NCBI GenBank assembly: GCA_963796915.1
Contig: CAWCNI010000002.1
Location: forward strand, 372,001-436,000
DNA length: 64,000 nt
Reading direction: 5' to 3'
Origin: JAENWD01 sp963796915
GTDB lineage: Bacteria; Acidobacteriota; Vicinamibacteria; Vicinamibacterales; JAENWD01
This document shows, piece after piece, positions 15,908-24,293 of the stretch; positions within the stretch are counted from its first letter, which is position 1, and each line of letters starts with the position of its first letter. The translations under genes were made by a program, and so were the position numbers. Below the pieces are notes generated by a model. The model had not been told where the DNA came from. It made no database searches and was given only the letters and a program-made list of their open reading frames with translations.

Positions 15908-18138
15908 CGCGCCCAGTCCGTCGTGAGCGCCATGGCTTCCGCGCGCGGCACGACGCCACGGTAGCCAAGCTCGCGGGTCGCCTTCTCGAAGACCACGAGG
16001 GTGGGCTCGATGCTGAATTTCAGCTCGGAGGGCGCCGGCGCCGGCGGCTCGCGATAGATAACGGCCTCGTCCACGCCCATGGTTCGAAGGATTGTCCGCT
16101 GCAAGCCCGGTGACCGCTCCCAGAGCCGCCGCGGCAGCACCCCGTAGGGATCGGTCCACATCACCTTCTTCGCGAGCGCTCGCACCTCCGGGGAAAATGC
16201 GATCTGCTTGCCGCCATCGACCCACCGGCCCAGAACCCCGCGGCCGCTACCCGTCCTGGCGGGCGGATAGGGCGCGAGACGGACCTCCGCGCCGGCGGCT
16301 TTCGCGAACACGCCGTAGTAGTCCTTCCACGAGAGTTGATCGGGCTCGCTGATCAGGTACGCCTCGCCAAAGGCTGTCGGCGGAGGATCGAGCGCGCGGA
16401 CGATGGCTTCGACGACGTTGTCCACGTAGACCATGTTCGCCGGCGTGTCCGCGTCGCCGGCCAGCGTCAGGATGCCGGTCTTGAGCGCCGTCAGTGGCCG
16501 CACCGTGAAGGTGCGCGAGAACGGACCGTAGATGCGCGCCGGGCGCAGCGCGATGGCTTTCAGCCCCTTCGGGATGAGCGCCATCACCGATTGCTCGGCG
16601 AGATACTTCGCGCGGCCGTAGTCCACGCCGCTGCCGGGGTTGAGCGGCACCGATTCGTCGAGGCGCGCCGGGACCTGTTCGCCGTGCACGGCCATGCTGC
16701 TCACATGAACCAGGCGCGCGCCGGTCGCCTGCGCGGCCTCCGCGACATTGCGCGTCCCGTCCACTGTCGTCTTGAACGCCGTCTCAGGCGGCCACCCGGT
16801 GCCGACCGCGCAGTGGACCACCGCGTCGCAGCCCTGAATCGCGCGATCGACATCGCCGCGAGAGACGACGTCGCCGATCACGATCTCGACCGGAAGCCGC
16901 GCCAGCCGCGCGGCGCCGCCAGGACGTCTCACCATCGCGCGGACGTCCCAGCGCCCGTCCGCGTGCAGTAACTCCACGGTGCGGCAGCCGAGGAAGCCGC
17001 CCGCCCCGGTGACCAGGACTTTGGGCTTCGCCCGCAGCACCGGCACGTCGGGAGCGGCGGCCGCGCGCGCGAGACCGAGCGGTCGATCCGTCCACGCCTC
17101 CGACAGGCGTTCCGGCGCCGCATAGCAGGACTCGATGAGCCTGACGACGGGGACCACCGATGCGCCGGACAGTTGCGCGGGACCGCCAGACCGAACCGCG
17201 CCCAGCCAGTCGTCGAACTCGCGCCGAAAGGCCTTGTAGCCGACCAGCTGCGACTCGTCGCGCCACTCGGCGCCGATGGCGACCTCGCGCGGCGCATCCG
17301 CGACCAGATCGCGCACGTCGCCGATCGCCGGCAGGACGCGCACGCGGCAGAAGTCGCCGCGCATCAACTCCAGGACGCCACCCTGGCAGGTCACCCGGAT
17401 CGATCCGCGGAGCTCGCGCGTCCGACTCAGCTCCACCCGGGCGGGCACCGCGCCCCAGCGGGTGGCGATCTCGAGCTGCAGCTCGCAGTCAGTTTCGATT
17501 CCGCCGAGCGCGTTGTCGGCGTAGCGGATCAGGCGCGTGTCACCTGGCACCACGTAGCGGAGCTGGTCCAGCAGATGGGTGCCGATGTCGATCAGGACGC
17601 CGCCGCCTCCGCCCGCGCGTGTCAACGGAGCCAGCGATGCCAGCTGCCAGGAATATTCGCCGCCCTCTTCGATGTCGACGCTGACAGGCGGCCCCAGCAG
17701 CTCGGCTTCCAGCAGTCCGCGGAGCAATCGCGACACGGGCAGGAGGCGCCGGTACAGTCCGACGCTCAGGGCAATGCCCGCCTTGTCCGCGGCCGCGACC
17801 ATCTGGTCCGCATCGGCGCCCGTGATGGCCATGGGCTTTTCGACGAACACGTGGAAGCCGCGTCCTGCCAGCTCGATCGTGGCCGACGCGTGATGGGCGG
17901 GCGGCGTCGCCAGGACGATGCCATCGGCGTCGGTCCGCGCCACGGCGGACACATCGTCGTGGATGCGCGTGATGCCGTAGGCCGCGCCGAGCTCGGCCGC
18001 GCGCGCCTGGTCGCGATCGACCAGCGCCACGACCTCGATCTGATCGTGTCCGGCCAGGACCGGGAGAAGGCTGGCGCGGGTGACGGCGCCGCATCCGATG
18101 ATGGCGACCCTGAATGGCGTGGCTGGCTGAACCGGCAT
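15889..18138 (-). CDS. Fusion of Gfo/Idh/MocA oxidoreductase and NAD-dependent epimerase/dehydratase (SDR)
   Basis: 749 residues with two complete enzyme modules. Residues about 8-365 are Gfo/Idh/MocA: VAIIGCGAV (NAD-binding), VFVEKPMAI (EKP catalytic lysine), GGGGVLIDIGTHLLDQL (catalytic D/H). From about residue 371 an extended SDR follows: VLVTGAGGFLG, HVSSMAVHG and YGRAK (Tyr-x-x-x-Lys), then ALRPARIYGPFSR and NMVYVDNVVEAI. The two activities could act in succession on one nucleotide sugar, oxidising at one carbon and epimerising or reducing at another. No stop or frame change lies between the halves. It is last in the PilZ-PilZ-GT4 operon, 3 bases after the GT4. Exact substrate unknown. 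Confidence 0.87.
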   Translation of the reverse strand: MPVQPATPFRVAIIGCGAVTRASLLPVLAGHDQIEVVALVDRDQARAAELGAAYGITRIHDDVSAVARTDADGIVLATPPAHHASATIELAGRGFHVFVEKPMAITGADADQMVAAADKAGIALSVGLYRRLLPVSRLLRGLLEAELLGPPVSVDIEEGGEYSWQLASLAPLTRAGGGGGVLIDIGTHLLDQLRYVVPGDTRLIRYADNALGGIETDCELQLEIATRWGAVPARVELSRTRELRGSIRVTCQGGVLELMRGDFCRVRVLPAIGDVRDLVADAPREVAIGAEWRDESQLVGYKAFRREFDDWLGAVRSGGPAQLSGASVVPVVRLIESCYAAPERLSEAWTDRPLGLARAAAAPDVPVLRAKPKVLVTGAGGFLGCRTVELLHADGRWDVRAMVRRPGGAARLARLPVEIVIGDVVSRGDVDRAIQGCDAVVHCAVGTGWPPETAFKTTVDGTRNVAEAAQATGARLVHVSSMAVHGEQVPARLDESVPLNPGSGVDYGRAKYLAEQSVMALIPKGLKAIALRPARIYGPFSRTFTVRPLTALKTGILTLAGDADTPANMVYVDNVVEAIVRALDPPPTAFGEAYLISEPDQLSWKDYYGVFAKAAGAEVRLAPYPPARTGSGRGVLGRWVDGGKQIAFSPEVRALAKKVMWTDPYGVLPRRLWERSPGLQRTILRTMGVDEAVIYREPPAPAPSELKFSIEPTLVVFEKATRELGYRGVVPRAEAMALTTDWARYARLL

Positions 18139-18141
18139 GTC

Positions 18142-19284
18142 CTACAAGGGTAGCAGGACCTCGTCGTAGAGACCCTGGAGGCGCTCAGCGTGTCGGGGGA
18201 GGCCAAACCACTCCACCGCCCGGCGTCGCGCGGCGCGGCCGAACGCCTGGCGGCGCTCCGCCGAATCGACCAGGCCGCCAAGGGCGGCGGCCAGGGCTGT
18301 CGGATTCCGCGCGGGCACGAGCAGTCCCGTCACGTTCTCCTCCACCATTTCCGGAATGCCTCCGACGCGGGAGCCGACGACCGGCACGCCGGCGGCCATG
18401 GCTTCCAGCGTGGCATTGCCGAGCGGCTCGATATGCGAGGGCACCGTGATGATGTCGAACGCCGGAATCAGTCGCGGCGCGTCGGTACGGAACCCCAGGA
18501 AATGAAACCTCTGGCTGAGACCGCGTTCGGCAACGCGGCTCTCCATCGCGCGGCGGAGCGCGCCGCCGCTCTTGAGGTCATCGCCGAGCACCGCAAACCG
18601 CACGGCGCCGTTGGCGGCAGCCAGTTCCGAGGCGGCGTCGACGAAATCCCAGATGCCCTTGACCTCCGACACCTGCCCTGTGAGCGCCACGACCGGATTG
18701 TTGGCGGGCAGCCCGAGCTCGGCGCGAACCTGCCCGCGCGTCGCCGGCGTCACCTCCGGCGGAATGACGACGCCGTCGTGGAGGACGTCGGACTTGCCGG
18801 CAAAGACGCCCGGCGCCGCCGCCAGGGCGTCGGCGCGGAGCGCGTCCGAGACAAAGAGCGCGCGCGTGAACGCCGGCCGGAGGAACCAGCGGAAGCCCGC
18901 GTCGCTGTCGGGGAAGCGCACGTGTGTCAGTGCAGGAACCCGCATCCACCGCGCGACGTGGCCGGCGGGCTGAAAGCTGGGTACGTCGTTGGAGTGAATC
19001 AGCGCGGGGCGGAGGCGCCTGGCGAGCCGCCACATCGTCCACGCGCTGCGCGCCCAGCGAACACCCTCGTCGCGGCCAAGGTGCGCCAGCGGCACGACGT
19101 CGGTGGCGATGCCGGCGCGATCGAGCTCCGTTCGGAGCGGGCCGTCAGTGCCGACGATCACGTGGGGGACGTAGCGTCGAGGATCGAGAGCCTGGAGGGT
19201 GAGGAGCAGGGCGCGCTCGGCGCCGCTGAAGAAAGGTGCCCAGGCGAGGTAGAGCACCGTCCGGGGCCCGGGCCCCGGTGTCAC
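18142..19284 (-). CDS. Family 4 (GT-B) glycosyltransferase
   Basis: 380 residues from GTG 19284, which overlaps the stop of the upstream PilZ gene (GTGA); an ATG further upstream at 19350 would lie inside that gene. Motifs: VLYLAWAPFFSGAERALLL, PALIHSNDVPSFQP, LHDGVVIPPEVTP, VVALTGQVSEVKGIWDF, FAVLGDDLKSGGALR, IITVPSHIEPLGNATLEAMAAG (EX7E) and GGIPEMVEENVTGLL. A complete GT4 without membrane segments. Coupling to two PilZ genes suggests that the transfer step or its expression is tied to c-di-GMP signalling. Sugar unknown. Confidence 0.87.
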   Translation of the reverse strand: MTPGPGPRTVLYLAWAPFFSGAERALLLTLQALDPRRYVPHVIVGTDGPLRTELDRAGIATDVVPLAHLGRDEGVRWARSAWTMWRLARRLRPALIHSNDVPSFQPAGHVARWMRVPALTHVRFPDSDAGFRWFLRPAFTRALFVSDALRADALAAAPGVFAGKSDVLHDGVVIPPEVTPATRGQVRAELGLPANNPVVALTGQVSEVKGIWDFVDAASELAAANGAVRFAVLGDDLKSGGALRRAMESRVAERGLSQRFHFLGFRTDAPRLIPAFDIITVPSHIEPLGNATLEAMAAGVPVVGSRVGGIPEMVEENVTGLLVPARNPTALAAALGGLVDSAERRQAFGRAARRRAVEWFGLPRHAERLQGLYDEVLLPL

Positions 19285-19637
19285 CGTTCGCTGCCGAGGA
19301 ACCGTCCCAGCGTCTTGCGGCTCGTTTCGTCGAGGCTCACGAAGGTGCACGCGACAAGATATCGGTTCGACCGTCGTGTCTGTGTGCCGACCTCGGACCG
19401 CACGACTTCCGCGGTGGCGGCAAAGGGAGCGCCGCCAAGGACCGTGCGCACCTGGACGCGGCGGCCAATCGAGAGCTCGCTCGACGCCGAGAAGGCCACA
19501 CCGGTCAGGCTGAGGTCGAGAATCTCGATGTCGACCACGGCCGGCCAGAGCAGGTCCGGCGCCTCGTCGGAGCCAGAACGCGGATAGCGGCGCCGTTCGA
19601 GCGGCACGGCTCGTTCGTTACCCGGAATCTCGCCCAT
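19281..19637 (-). CDS. PilZ-domain protein
   Basis: 118 residues. Start taken at ATG 19637, one base after the upstream PilZ stop; longer in-frame starts overlap that gene. The c-di-GMP-binding signature is present: an arginine-rich LERRRYPR (RxxxR) followed about 25 residues later by DLSLTGVAF (D/NxSxxG). The rest forms a single beta-barrel-sized domain ending FVSLDETSRKTLGRFL, with no extra domain. Likely a single-domain c-di-GMP receptor acting on its neighbours, perhaps on the coupled GT4. Which partner it touches is not visible from sequence. Confidence 0.78.
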   Translation of the reverse strand: MGEIPGNERAVPLERRRYPRSGSDEAPDLLWPAVVDIEILDLSLTGVAFSASSELSIGRRVQVRTVLGGAPFAATAEVVRSEVGTQTRRSNRYLVACTFVSLDETSRKTLGRFLGSER

Positions 19638-19638
19638 C

Positions 19639-20004
19639 TCAGTGATTGGCATCATTGGGGGTCGTGTCCGGGGTGACCACGAATTCCAGGCCGACAAGGT
19701 AGTGTTGCTGCCCGGATTTCCAGATGGGCCGCAGATGACGAACCCGTGCGACGGCGTCCTGCACTGCCGCGCCGGATTGCAGTTTGATTGAGTGTACCGA
19801 TTCGGTTTCGAGCGGCCACGGCGCCTCGACGAGTGCGCCGCCGGCGCTCAGGTTAATCAGCGGCAACGCCTCGAGAGTCGCCACCGATCCCCGGAGGCGC
19901 CCGACAATTTCAAACCGAGGTTGAACCCGACGATCGCTCACTGAACCGTCCGCGCGCTGGCGACTTGGCGCCGCCGAGCCCCGAGTCGTACCCGGATCCG
20001 ACAT
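19639..20004 (-). CDS. PilZ-domain protein, first gene of the PilZ-PilZ-GT4-oxidoreductase operon
   Basis: 121 residues from ATG 20004. SDRRVQPRFEI carries the RxxxR half of the c-di-GMP site, and INLSAGGALVEAP the N/DxSxxG half, with correct spacing. The C-terminus (VRHLRPIWKSGQQHYLVGLEF) resembles the barrel end of PilZ domains. Sequence identity to the following PilZ is low outside the motifs, so the two may bind different partners. It heads a minus-strand operon of two PilZ proteins, a glycosyltransferase and a sugar-nucleotide enzyme, suggesting that c-di-GMP adjusts polysaccharide synthesis after transcription. Confidence 0.8.
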   Translation of the reverse strand: MSDPGTTRGSAAPSRQRADGSVSDRRVQPRFEIVGRLRGSVATLEALPLINLSAGGALVEAPWPLETESVHSIKLQSGAAVQDAVARVRHLRPIWKSGQQHYLVGLEFVVTPDTTPNDANH

Positions 20005-20013
20005 GACAACTGT

Positions 20014-20029
20014 TGCAACGACGCGGCCA
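20014..20029 (-). promoter_or_regulatory. Possible sigma-54-like site upstream of PilZ operon (weak)
   Basis: On the minus strand TGGCCGCGTCGTTGCA keeps the -24 GG and -12 GC and the full TTGCA, but the -24 block lacks ACG. The predicted transcription start would fall on the annotated ATG at 20004, so either the gene starts further in or the site is chance. Confidence 0.25.
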
Positions 20030-20232
20030 GATCGTCACGGTGTCGTCGCAAACCGTGCAAGTGGCAAATTTTCCTGCAAGAGCGTGGTGTGGCCTCTCAG
20101 CGGAGGTCCGACCAACCGATAACCTCATCCGTGAAGTTTCAAGCAAACGTACCAAAAGTCGCCGTCATCGTAGACTTTGTATCGATTGCGCAACTCTTAC
20201 GCGACACCGACCGGCGCTATCATGACCAGGTG

Positions 20233-22044
20233 ATGCGGCTCTTCAGCCCCGTGATTCTTGTGGCAGCCGCCCTGCTCCTGGGCGTTCAGCCGCTGCAGGC
20301 CCAGACCGGCGCCAACATCCTGGTGGTCGCCAATGGCGAGAGTGCCACGTCGGTGCGGATCGCCGAGTACTACGCCGGCCACCGCAGCGTCCCCGCGGAA
20401 CAAATCCTCCGTCTCAAGGGCCTCACGGCAGATCCGCCCGACGGGATGGCCCGTGAAATGTATGACGGTCTAATCGAGGCCCCGGTTGCGGCCTGGCTGA
20501 CCCAGCACTCCGCCCAGGACCGCGTTCACTACATCGTCCTCGCCAAAGGCATCCCGCTTCGGATCAACGGCTCGACGGGAAGGACTGGCACTGTCGCCAG
20601 CGTGGACTCCGAGCTGACGCTGCTGTACCAGCGGATGAGCGGGGTCACCACCCAGTTGCCCGGCGGGTTGCCGAACCCCTACTTCCTTGAAGACCGGCCG
20701 CTGGCGCAGGCCCAGCCCTTTTCCCACGAACGGGTCCCGCTCTACCTCGTGACGCGGCTGGACGGGTTCTCGGTGGACGATGTCCTGAAGCTGGTGGATC
20801 GCGGCGTCGCACCGGTGACCGCCGGCCGCGTGGTGCTCGACCAGCGCGCCTCCTGGACGGCCGTGGGCAACCAGTGGCTGAAGGACGCTGCCGATCGCCT
20901 TGTCGAAATCGGGTTTGGCAACCGGGTGCTGCTCGAGTCCACCAGCAAGGTGGTCACCAACGAAGCCTCGATCCTCGGCTACTACTCGTGGGGCTCGAAC
21001 GATCCCGCGATCAAGCAACGCGACTTCGGGCTGGGGTTCGTTCCCGGCGCGCTCGCGGCGATGTTCGTCAGCTTCGACGGCCGCACGTTTCGCGAGCCGC
21101 CGGCGACCTGGAACATCGGCATCTGGGAAGACCGCGACACCTACTTCGCCGGCGCTCCCCAATCGCTCGCCGGCGACCTGATTCGTGCCGGCGCCAGCGG
21201 AGTGGCGGGCCACGTCGCCGAGCCATTTCTCGACGCCACCATCCGGCCGCAGATCCTGTTTCCTGTCTATTTCAAGGGCATGAACCTCGCCGAGTCGTTT
21301 TACCTGGCGATGCCCGACGTCAGCTGGGCCACCGTCGTCGTTGGCGATCCGCTGTGCGCGCCGTTCCGCACCGCCGCGCAGTCAGGCGTGTCGCTCGATC
21401 CCGGCATCGATCCTGACACCGAGCTGCCGCGATGGTTCTCCGCGCGCGCCGTGGCGACGTTTTCGGGTCGCGGGCTCGACGTGGCCGGCGTGAAGCACTA
21501 CCTGCGAGGCCAGGCGCGGCTGGCGCATGGCGACAGGCCTGGCGGCGTCGCCGAGCTGAAGGCGTCGGTGGCCGCCGAGCCACGGCTCGTCGAAGCGCGC
21601 TCGCCGCTGGCCGGGTATTTCGAAGGCGAAAAGGATTTCGCTGCCGCCAACACGCAGTACCTGGCGATTCTCGACGTGAAGCCAGGCGACGTGATTGCGC
21701 TCAACAACCTGGCATTCAACCTGGCCGACCGGTTGGGCAAGCCGCAGGAGGGATTGCAATACGCCCAGCGCGCCTACACGCTCGCCGGCCGCGCCAGCGC
21801 GATCGCCGACACGCTGGGGTGGGTTTACCATCTGCTCGGCGACGACAAACAGGCGATCACCCTGCTCGGCCCGGCGGCGGACGCTGACGTCAAGAACGCC
21901 GACATCCAGGTCCACGCCGCTCGCGTCTTCATGGCCGCCGGAAGACCCGAACCTGCCCGCAAGTATCTGGACCGCGCGCTGGCGCTGCAGCCCGATCTCG
22001 CGCAGTCGCCCGATGTGGAGGCGCTGAAAGCGGCGCTCAAGTAG
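20233..22044 (+). CDS. Secreted TIGR03790-like protein with C-terminal TPR repeats
   Basis: 603 residues from ATG 20233. A cleavable signal peptide (MRLFSPVILVAAALLLGVQPLQAQ) leads a domain of about 350 residues: ILVVANGESATSVRIAEYYAGHR, RVHYIVLAKGIPLRI, YSWGSNDPAIKQRDFGLGF and WATVVVGDPLCAPF. This pattern matches the uncharacterised TIGR03790 family. From about residue 440 several TPR helices follow (YLAILDVKPGDVIALNNLAF, LGWVYHLLGDDKQAITLLG). The frame extends upstream to 20089, but without a start as good as 20233. Probably a periplasmic or outer-membrane protein of the exosortase region; function unknown. Its stop overlaps the convergent VanZ gene by 8 bases. Confidence 0.8.
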   Translation: MRLFSPVILVAAALLLGVQPLQAQTGANILVVANGESATSVRIAEYYAGHRSVPAEQILRLKGLTADPPDGMAREMYDGLIEAPVAAWLTQHSAQDRVHYIVLAKGIPLRINGSTGRTGTVASVDSELTLLYQRMSGVTTQLPGGLPNPYFLEDRPLAQAQPFSHERVPLYLVTRLDGFSVDDVLKLVDRGVAPVTAGRVVLDQRASWTAVGNQWLKDAADRLVEIGFGNRVLLESTSKVVTNEASILGYYSWGSNDPAIKQRDFGLGFVPGALAAMFVSFDGRTFREPPATWNIGIWEDRDTYFAGAPQSLAGDLIRAGASGVAGHVAEPFLDATIRPQILFPVYFKGMNLAESFYLAMPDVSWATVVVGDPLCAPFRTAAQSGVSLDPGIDPDTELPRWFSARAVATFSGRGLDVAGVKHYLRGQARLAHGDRPGGVAELKASVAAEPRLVEARSPLAGYFEGEKDFAAANTQYLAILDVKPGDVIALNNLAFNLADRLGKPQEGLQYAQRAYTLAGRASAIADTLGWVYHLLGDDKQAITLLGPAADADVKNADIQVHAARVFMAAGRPEPARKYLDRALALQPDLAQSPDVEALKAALK

Positions 22045-23401
22045 CGCGTCGTGTCGGCGGCTGTTCGCCGATCCCCGATCGCACCAGGAAGTCGCCCAGC
22101 ACGCCAAGGCCCACGCCGATTGTTCCCAGCATGATGTCCGTGCCGTCCGGATAGCGCGACGGCAGGAAGACCTGTCCCAGCTCGACACCGCCGAAGAGCG
22201 CCACGGCGACAGCGGCGAATGCCGCGAGCCGCAGCCAGCGCAGCGGCGCGCTTGCCGGGCGCGGCACCGCGAGGGCAAGCAGCACGCCGACCGGCAGGCC
22301 GAGAAAGATCTTGGTGATGGCCTCGCTGAGGGCGTCGAACGGGTTCGCCCAGTAGTAGTTGCTGAACGGCACCTGCACGAGCGCAGGCCAGCGCGATCGC
22401 CACATGTCGCCGGTGACGGTGAAGTTGAACGGCGACCAGTGGCGCAGCAGGATGACGAAGACCCAGACCAGCAGCAGGCCAAGCGGCCACACGCGGAGCC
22501 GGGCGGCCGACGTGGCGCTGCCGTTCGTGCCGGCGAGCCGGGTCGCAAGCCAGGCCCCGACGCTGGCGCCAATCGCACCGCCAATCACGTCGTCCACCGT
22601 CGCCGTGCGGGAGAAGACGAACAACTGGCAGACCTCGAGTGCGGAGACGACGAGCGCGCCGGCGAGTGCTCCGCCGACAGCGCTTGGCAACCGTCGCGCC
22701 CGCGGCCAGCCAAGTGCGGCGAGAGCGCCGATGGGAATCGCCAGCAGCGCCGTGCTCGCGATGACTTCGCTCCCCCCGAGCAGGCCGTCGTGCAGCGGCA
22801 CGATCCGGATGCGGTGCATGCGGAACTTCTCGGCGAGCTCCGCCGGCCGGATCGTCACGTCGAATGGCAGCAGGCCCAGCAACAGCCAGATGGCGGCGTA
22901 GCCCGTCAGTACTCTGCGGGCCATCTCGACCCGGCTTCCCGTGGCCGGCGCCAGGCTTTGCAGCCAGCCCACGACCAAGCCGCCCAGCGGCAGCCAGGCC
23001 AGCGCCCCGAGGGCTGCGCCGGTCGTTTCGTTGACGATGTCGTTGTAGGAAGGCGTGCGCCCCAGCACGAAGATTTGAGAAAACTCGATGGCGATGCTGA
23101 AGCCGAACGCCGCCACCGTGACCAGCGGGACCAGCGCGATGGCCAGGGCCCGGCGACGTCCCGCCGCGATCGAGCCGGTGACGAGGAAGCCGATGGGCAG
23201 GAACAAGACCACGTTCGACAAGAAATCTGTCTTGGAGGCCAGGGCAAACGGGATGTATTCGACCGCCAGGAACTCGGCGACGGCGTCGCTGAACGCGACG
23301 TGCCTTACATGCAGCGGCACAAGGCTGCCGTAAACGGCGAATGCCGCCGCGAACAGCGCGCCCAGAGCGAGCAGAACGCGGGTCGTTCGCGGAGCCGGCA
23401 C
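22037..23401 (-). CDS. Membrane protein with three VanZ-like repeats
   Basis: 454 residues with about 12 hydrophobic segments. The VanZ hallmark E-x-x-Q-x-F...(D)(I/V) occurs three times with constant spacing: E106/Q109/D121 (IEFSQIFVLGRTPSYNDI), E256/Q259/D271 (LEVCQLFVFSRTATVDDV) and E407/Q410/D422 (VELGQVFLPSRYPDGTDI). Each repeat spans about 150 residues, so the protein is an internal triplication. VanZ-family proteins are linked to teicoplanin resistance in Gram-positives, but in Gram-negative polysaccharide loci their function is unknown. It lies between the TIGR03790-like gene and xrtA, transcribed against both. A small single-domain VanZ occurs at 30908-31294. Confidence 0.82.
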   Translation of the reverse strand: MPAPRTTRVLLALGALFAAAFAVYGSLVPLHVRHVAFSDAVAEFLAVEYIPFALASKTDFLSNVVLFLPIGFLVTGSIAAGRRRALAIALVPLVTVAAFGFSIAIEFSQIFVLGRTPSYNDIVNETTGAALGALAWLPLGGLVVGWLQSLAPATGSRVEMARRVLTGYAAIWLLLGLLPFDVTIRPAELAEKFRMHRIRIVPLHDGLLGGSEVIASTALLAIPIGALAALGWPRARRLPSAVGGALAGALVVSALEVCQLFVFSRTATVDDVIGGAIGASVGAWLATRLAGTNGSATSAARLRVWPLGLLLVWVFVILLRHWSPFNFTVTGDMWRSRWPALVQVPFSNYYWANPFDALSEAITKIFLGLPVGVLLALAVPRPASAPLRWLRLAAFAAVAVALFGGVELGQVFLPSRYPDGTDIMLGTIGVGLGVLGDFLVRSGIGEQPPTRRAT

Positions 23402-23429
23402 GACCTAAGCATAGCCCCGGCAGGCATGG

Positions 23430-23435
23430 TATAAG
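23430..23435 (+). promoter_or_regulatory. Candidate -10 element immediately upstream of xrtA
   Basis: TATAAG lies 3 bases before the first of two adjacent ATG codons (23439 and 23442). A start site 6-7 bases after the hexamer would coincide with the second ATG, implying a leaderless xrtA mRNA. No convincing -35 element was found. Confidence 0.35.
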
Positions 23436-23438
23436 CGC

Positions 23439-24284
23439 ATGATGCCCGCCTCCGCTCTGTCGACGCTGGCCCCGGTCCTGGCGGGACTGCTGGTGCTCTA
23501 CCTGCCCGTGTTCCGGAAACTGGTGTACGACTGGGGCCACGACGACAACTACTCGCACGGCTTCCTGATCATTCCGATTGCCCTGTATCTGGTCTGGGAG
23601 CGGCGGGCAGACCTGGCGGCCGCGAAGGTGTCGCCGTCGATCCTCGGGTTGGTGCTGACGCTCCTGAGCCTGGCGGTGCTGGCGGCCGGCACGCTTGGCA
23701 GCGAGTTGTTTCTCACCCGCGTGTCGCTCATCGGCGTCCTCGCGGGGATCGTGTGGTTCCTCTACGGGATGGCGTACCTGCGGATCCTGATATTCCCGCT
23801 GGCGTTCCTGCTCCTGATGATTCCGATCCCTTCGATCGTCTTCAACCAGATCGCGTTTCCGCTGCAGCTGCTGGCGTCGCGGTTTGGTGAAGTGGTCCTG
23901 CAGGCGCTCAACATCCCGGTGCTGCGCGAGGGGAACGTCATCACGCTCGCGAACACGCAACTGGAGGTCGCCGAGGCGTGCAGCGGCATCCGCTCGCTGA
24001 TATCGCTGCTGACGCTCGGCATCGTCTACGGCTACTTCACCGACAAGCGGCCGCTCGTGCGGCTGGCCATCGCGTTGTCCACCATTCCCGTCGCCATCGT
24101 CGCCAACGGCCTGCGCGTCGCAGGCACCGGCGTCGCCGCGCATCAGTACGGGCCGCAGGCGGCGCAAGGCTTCTTTCACGAATTTTCGGGCTGGGTGGTG
24201 TTCGTGGTGGCGCTGGTCCTGTTGTTCCTGATTCAGCGCACGGTGATGGCTATCGCGCCGCAGCCCGCGGCCGCGAGACCATAG
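23439..24284 (+). CDS. xrtA: Exosortase A (PEP-CTERM sorting transpeptidase/protease)
   Basis: 281-residue polytopic protein with about 8 TM segments. The catalytic triad of exosortases is intact: Cys181 in VAEACSGIRSL, Arg226 in ANGLRVAGTG and His247 in GFFHEFSGW. Exosortases recognise the C-terminal Pro-Glu-Pro, hydrophobic helix and basic tail of PEP-CTERM proteins and cleave them at the inner membrane. Two such substrates are in this window (27491-28177 and 36196-36840). EpsI follows 9 bases after the stop, then the PrsT-like lipoprotein, the canonical order for subtype A loci. The second ATG at 23442 is an equally good start. Confidence 0.95.
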   Translation: MMPASALSTLAPVLAGLLVLYLPVFRKLVYDWGHDDNYSHGFLIIPIALYLVWERRADLAAAKVSPSILGLVLTLLSLAVLAAGTLGSELFLTRVSLIGVLAGIVWFLYGMAYLRILIFPLAFLLLMIPIPSIVFNQIAFPLQLLASRFGEVVLQALNIPVLREGNVITLANTQLEVAEACSGIRSLISLLTLGIVYGYFTDKRPLVRLAIALSTIPVAIVANGLRVAGTGVAAHQYGPQAAQGFFHEFSGWVVFVVALVLLFLIQRTVMAIAPQPAAARP

Positions 24285-24293
24285 GCGGTTCCT

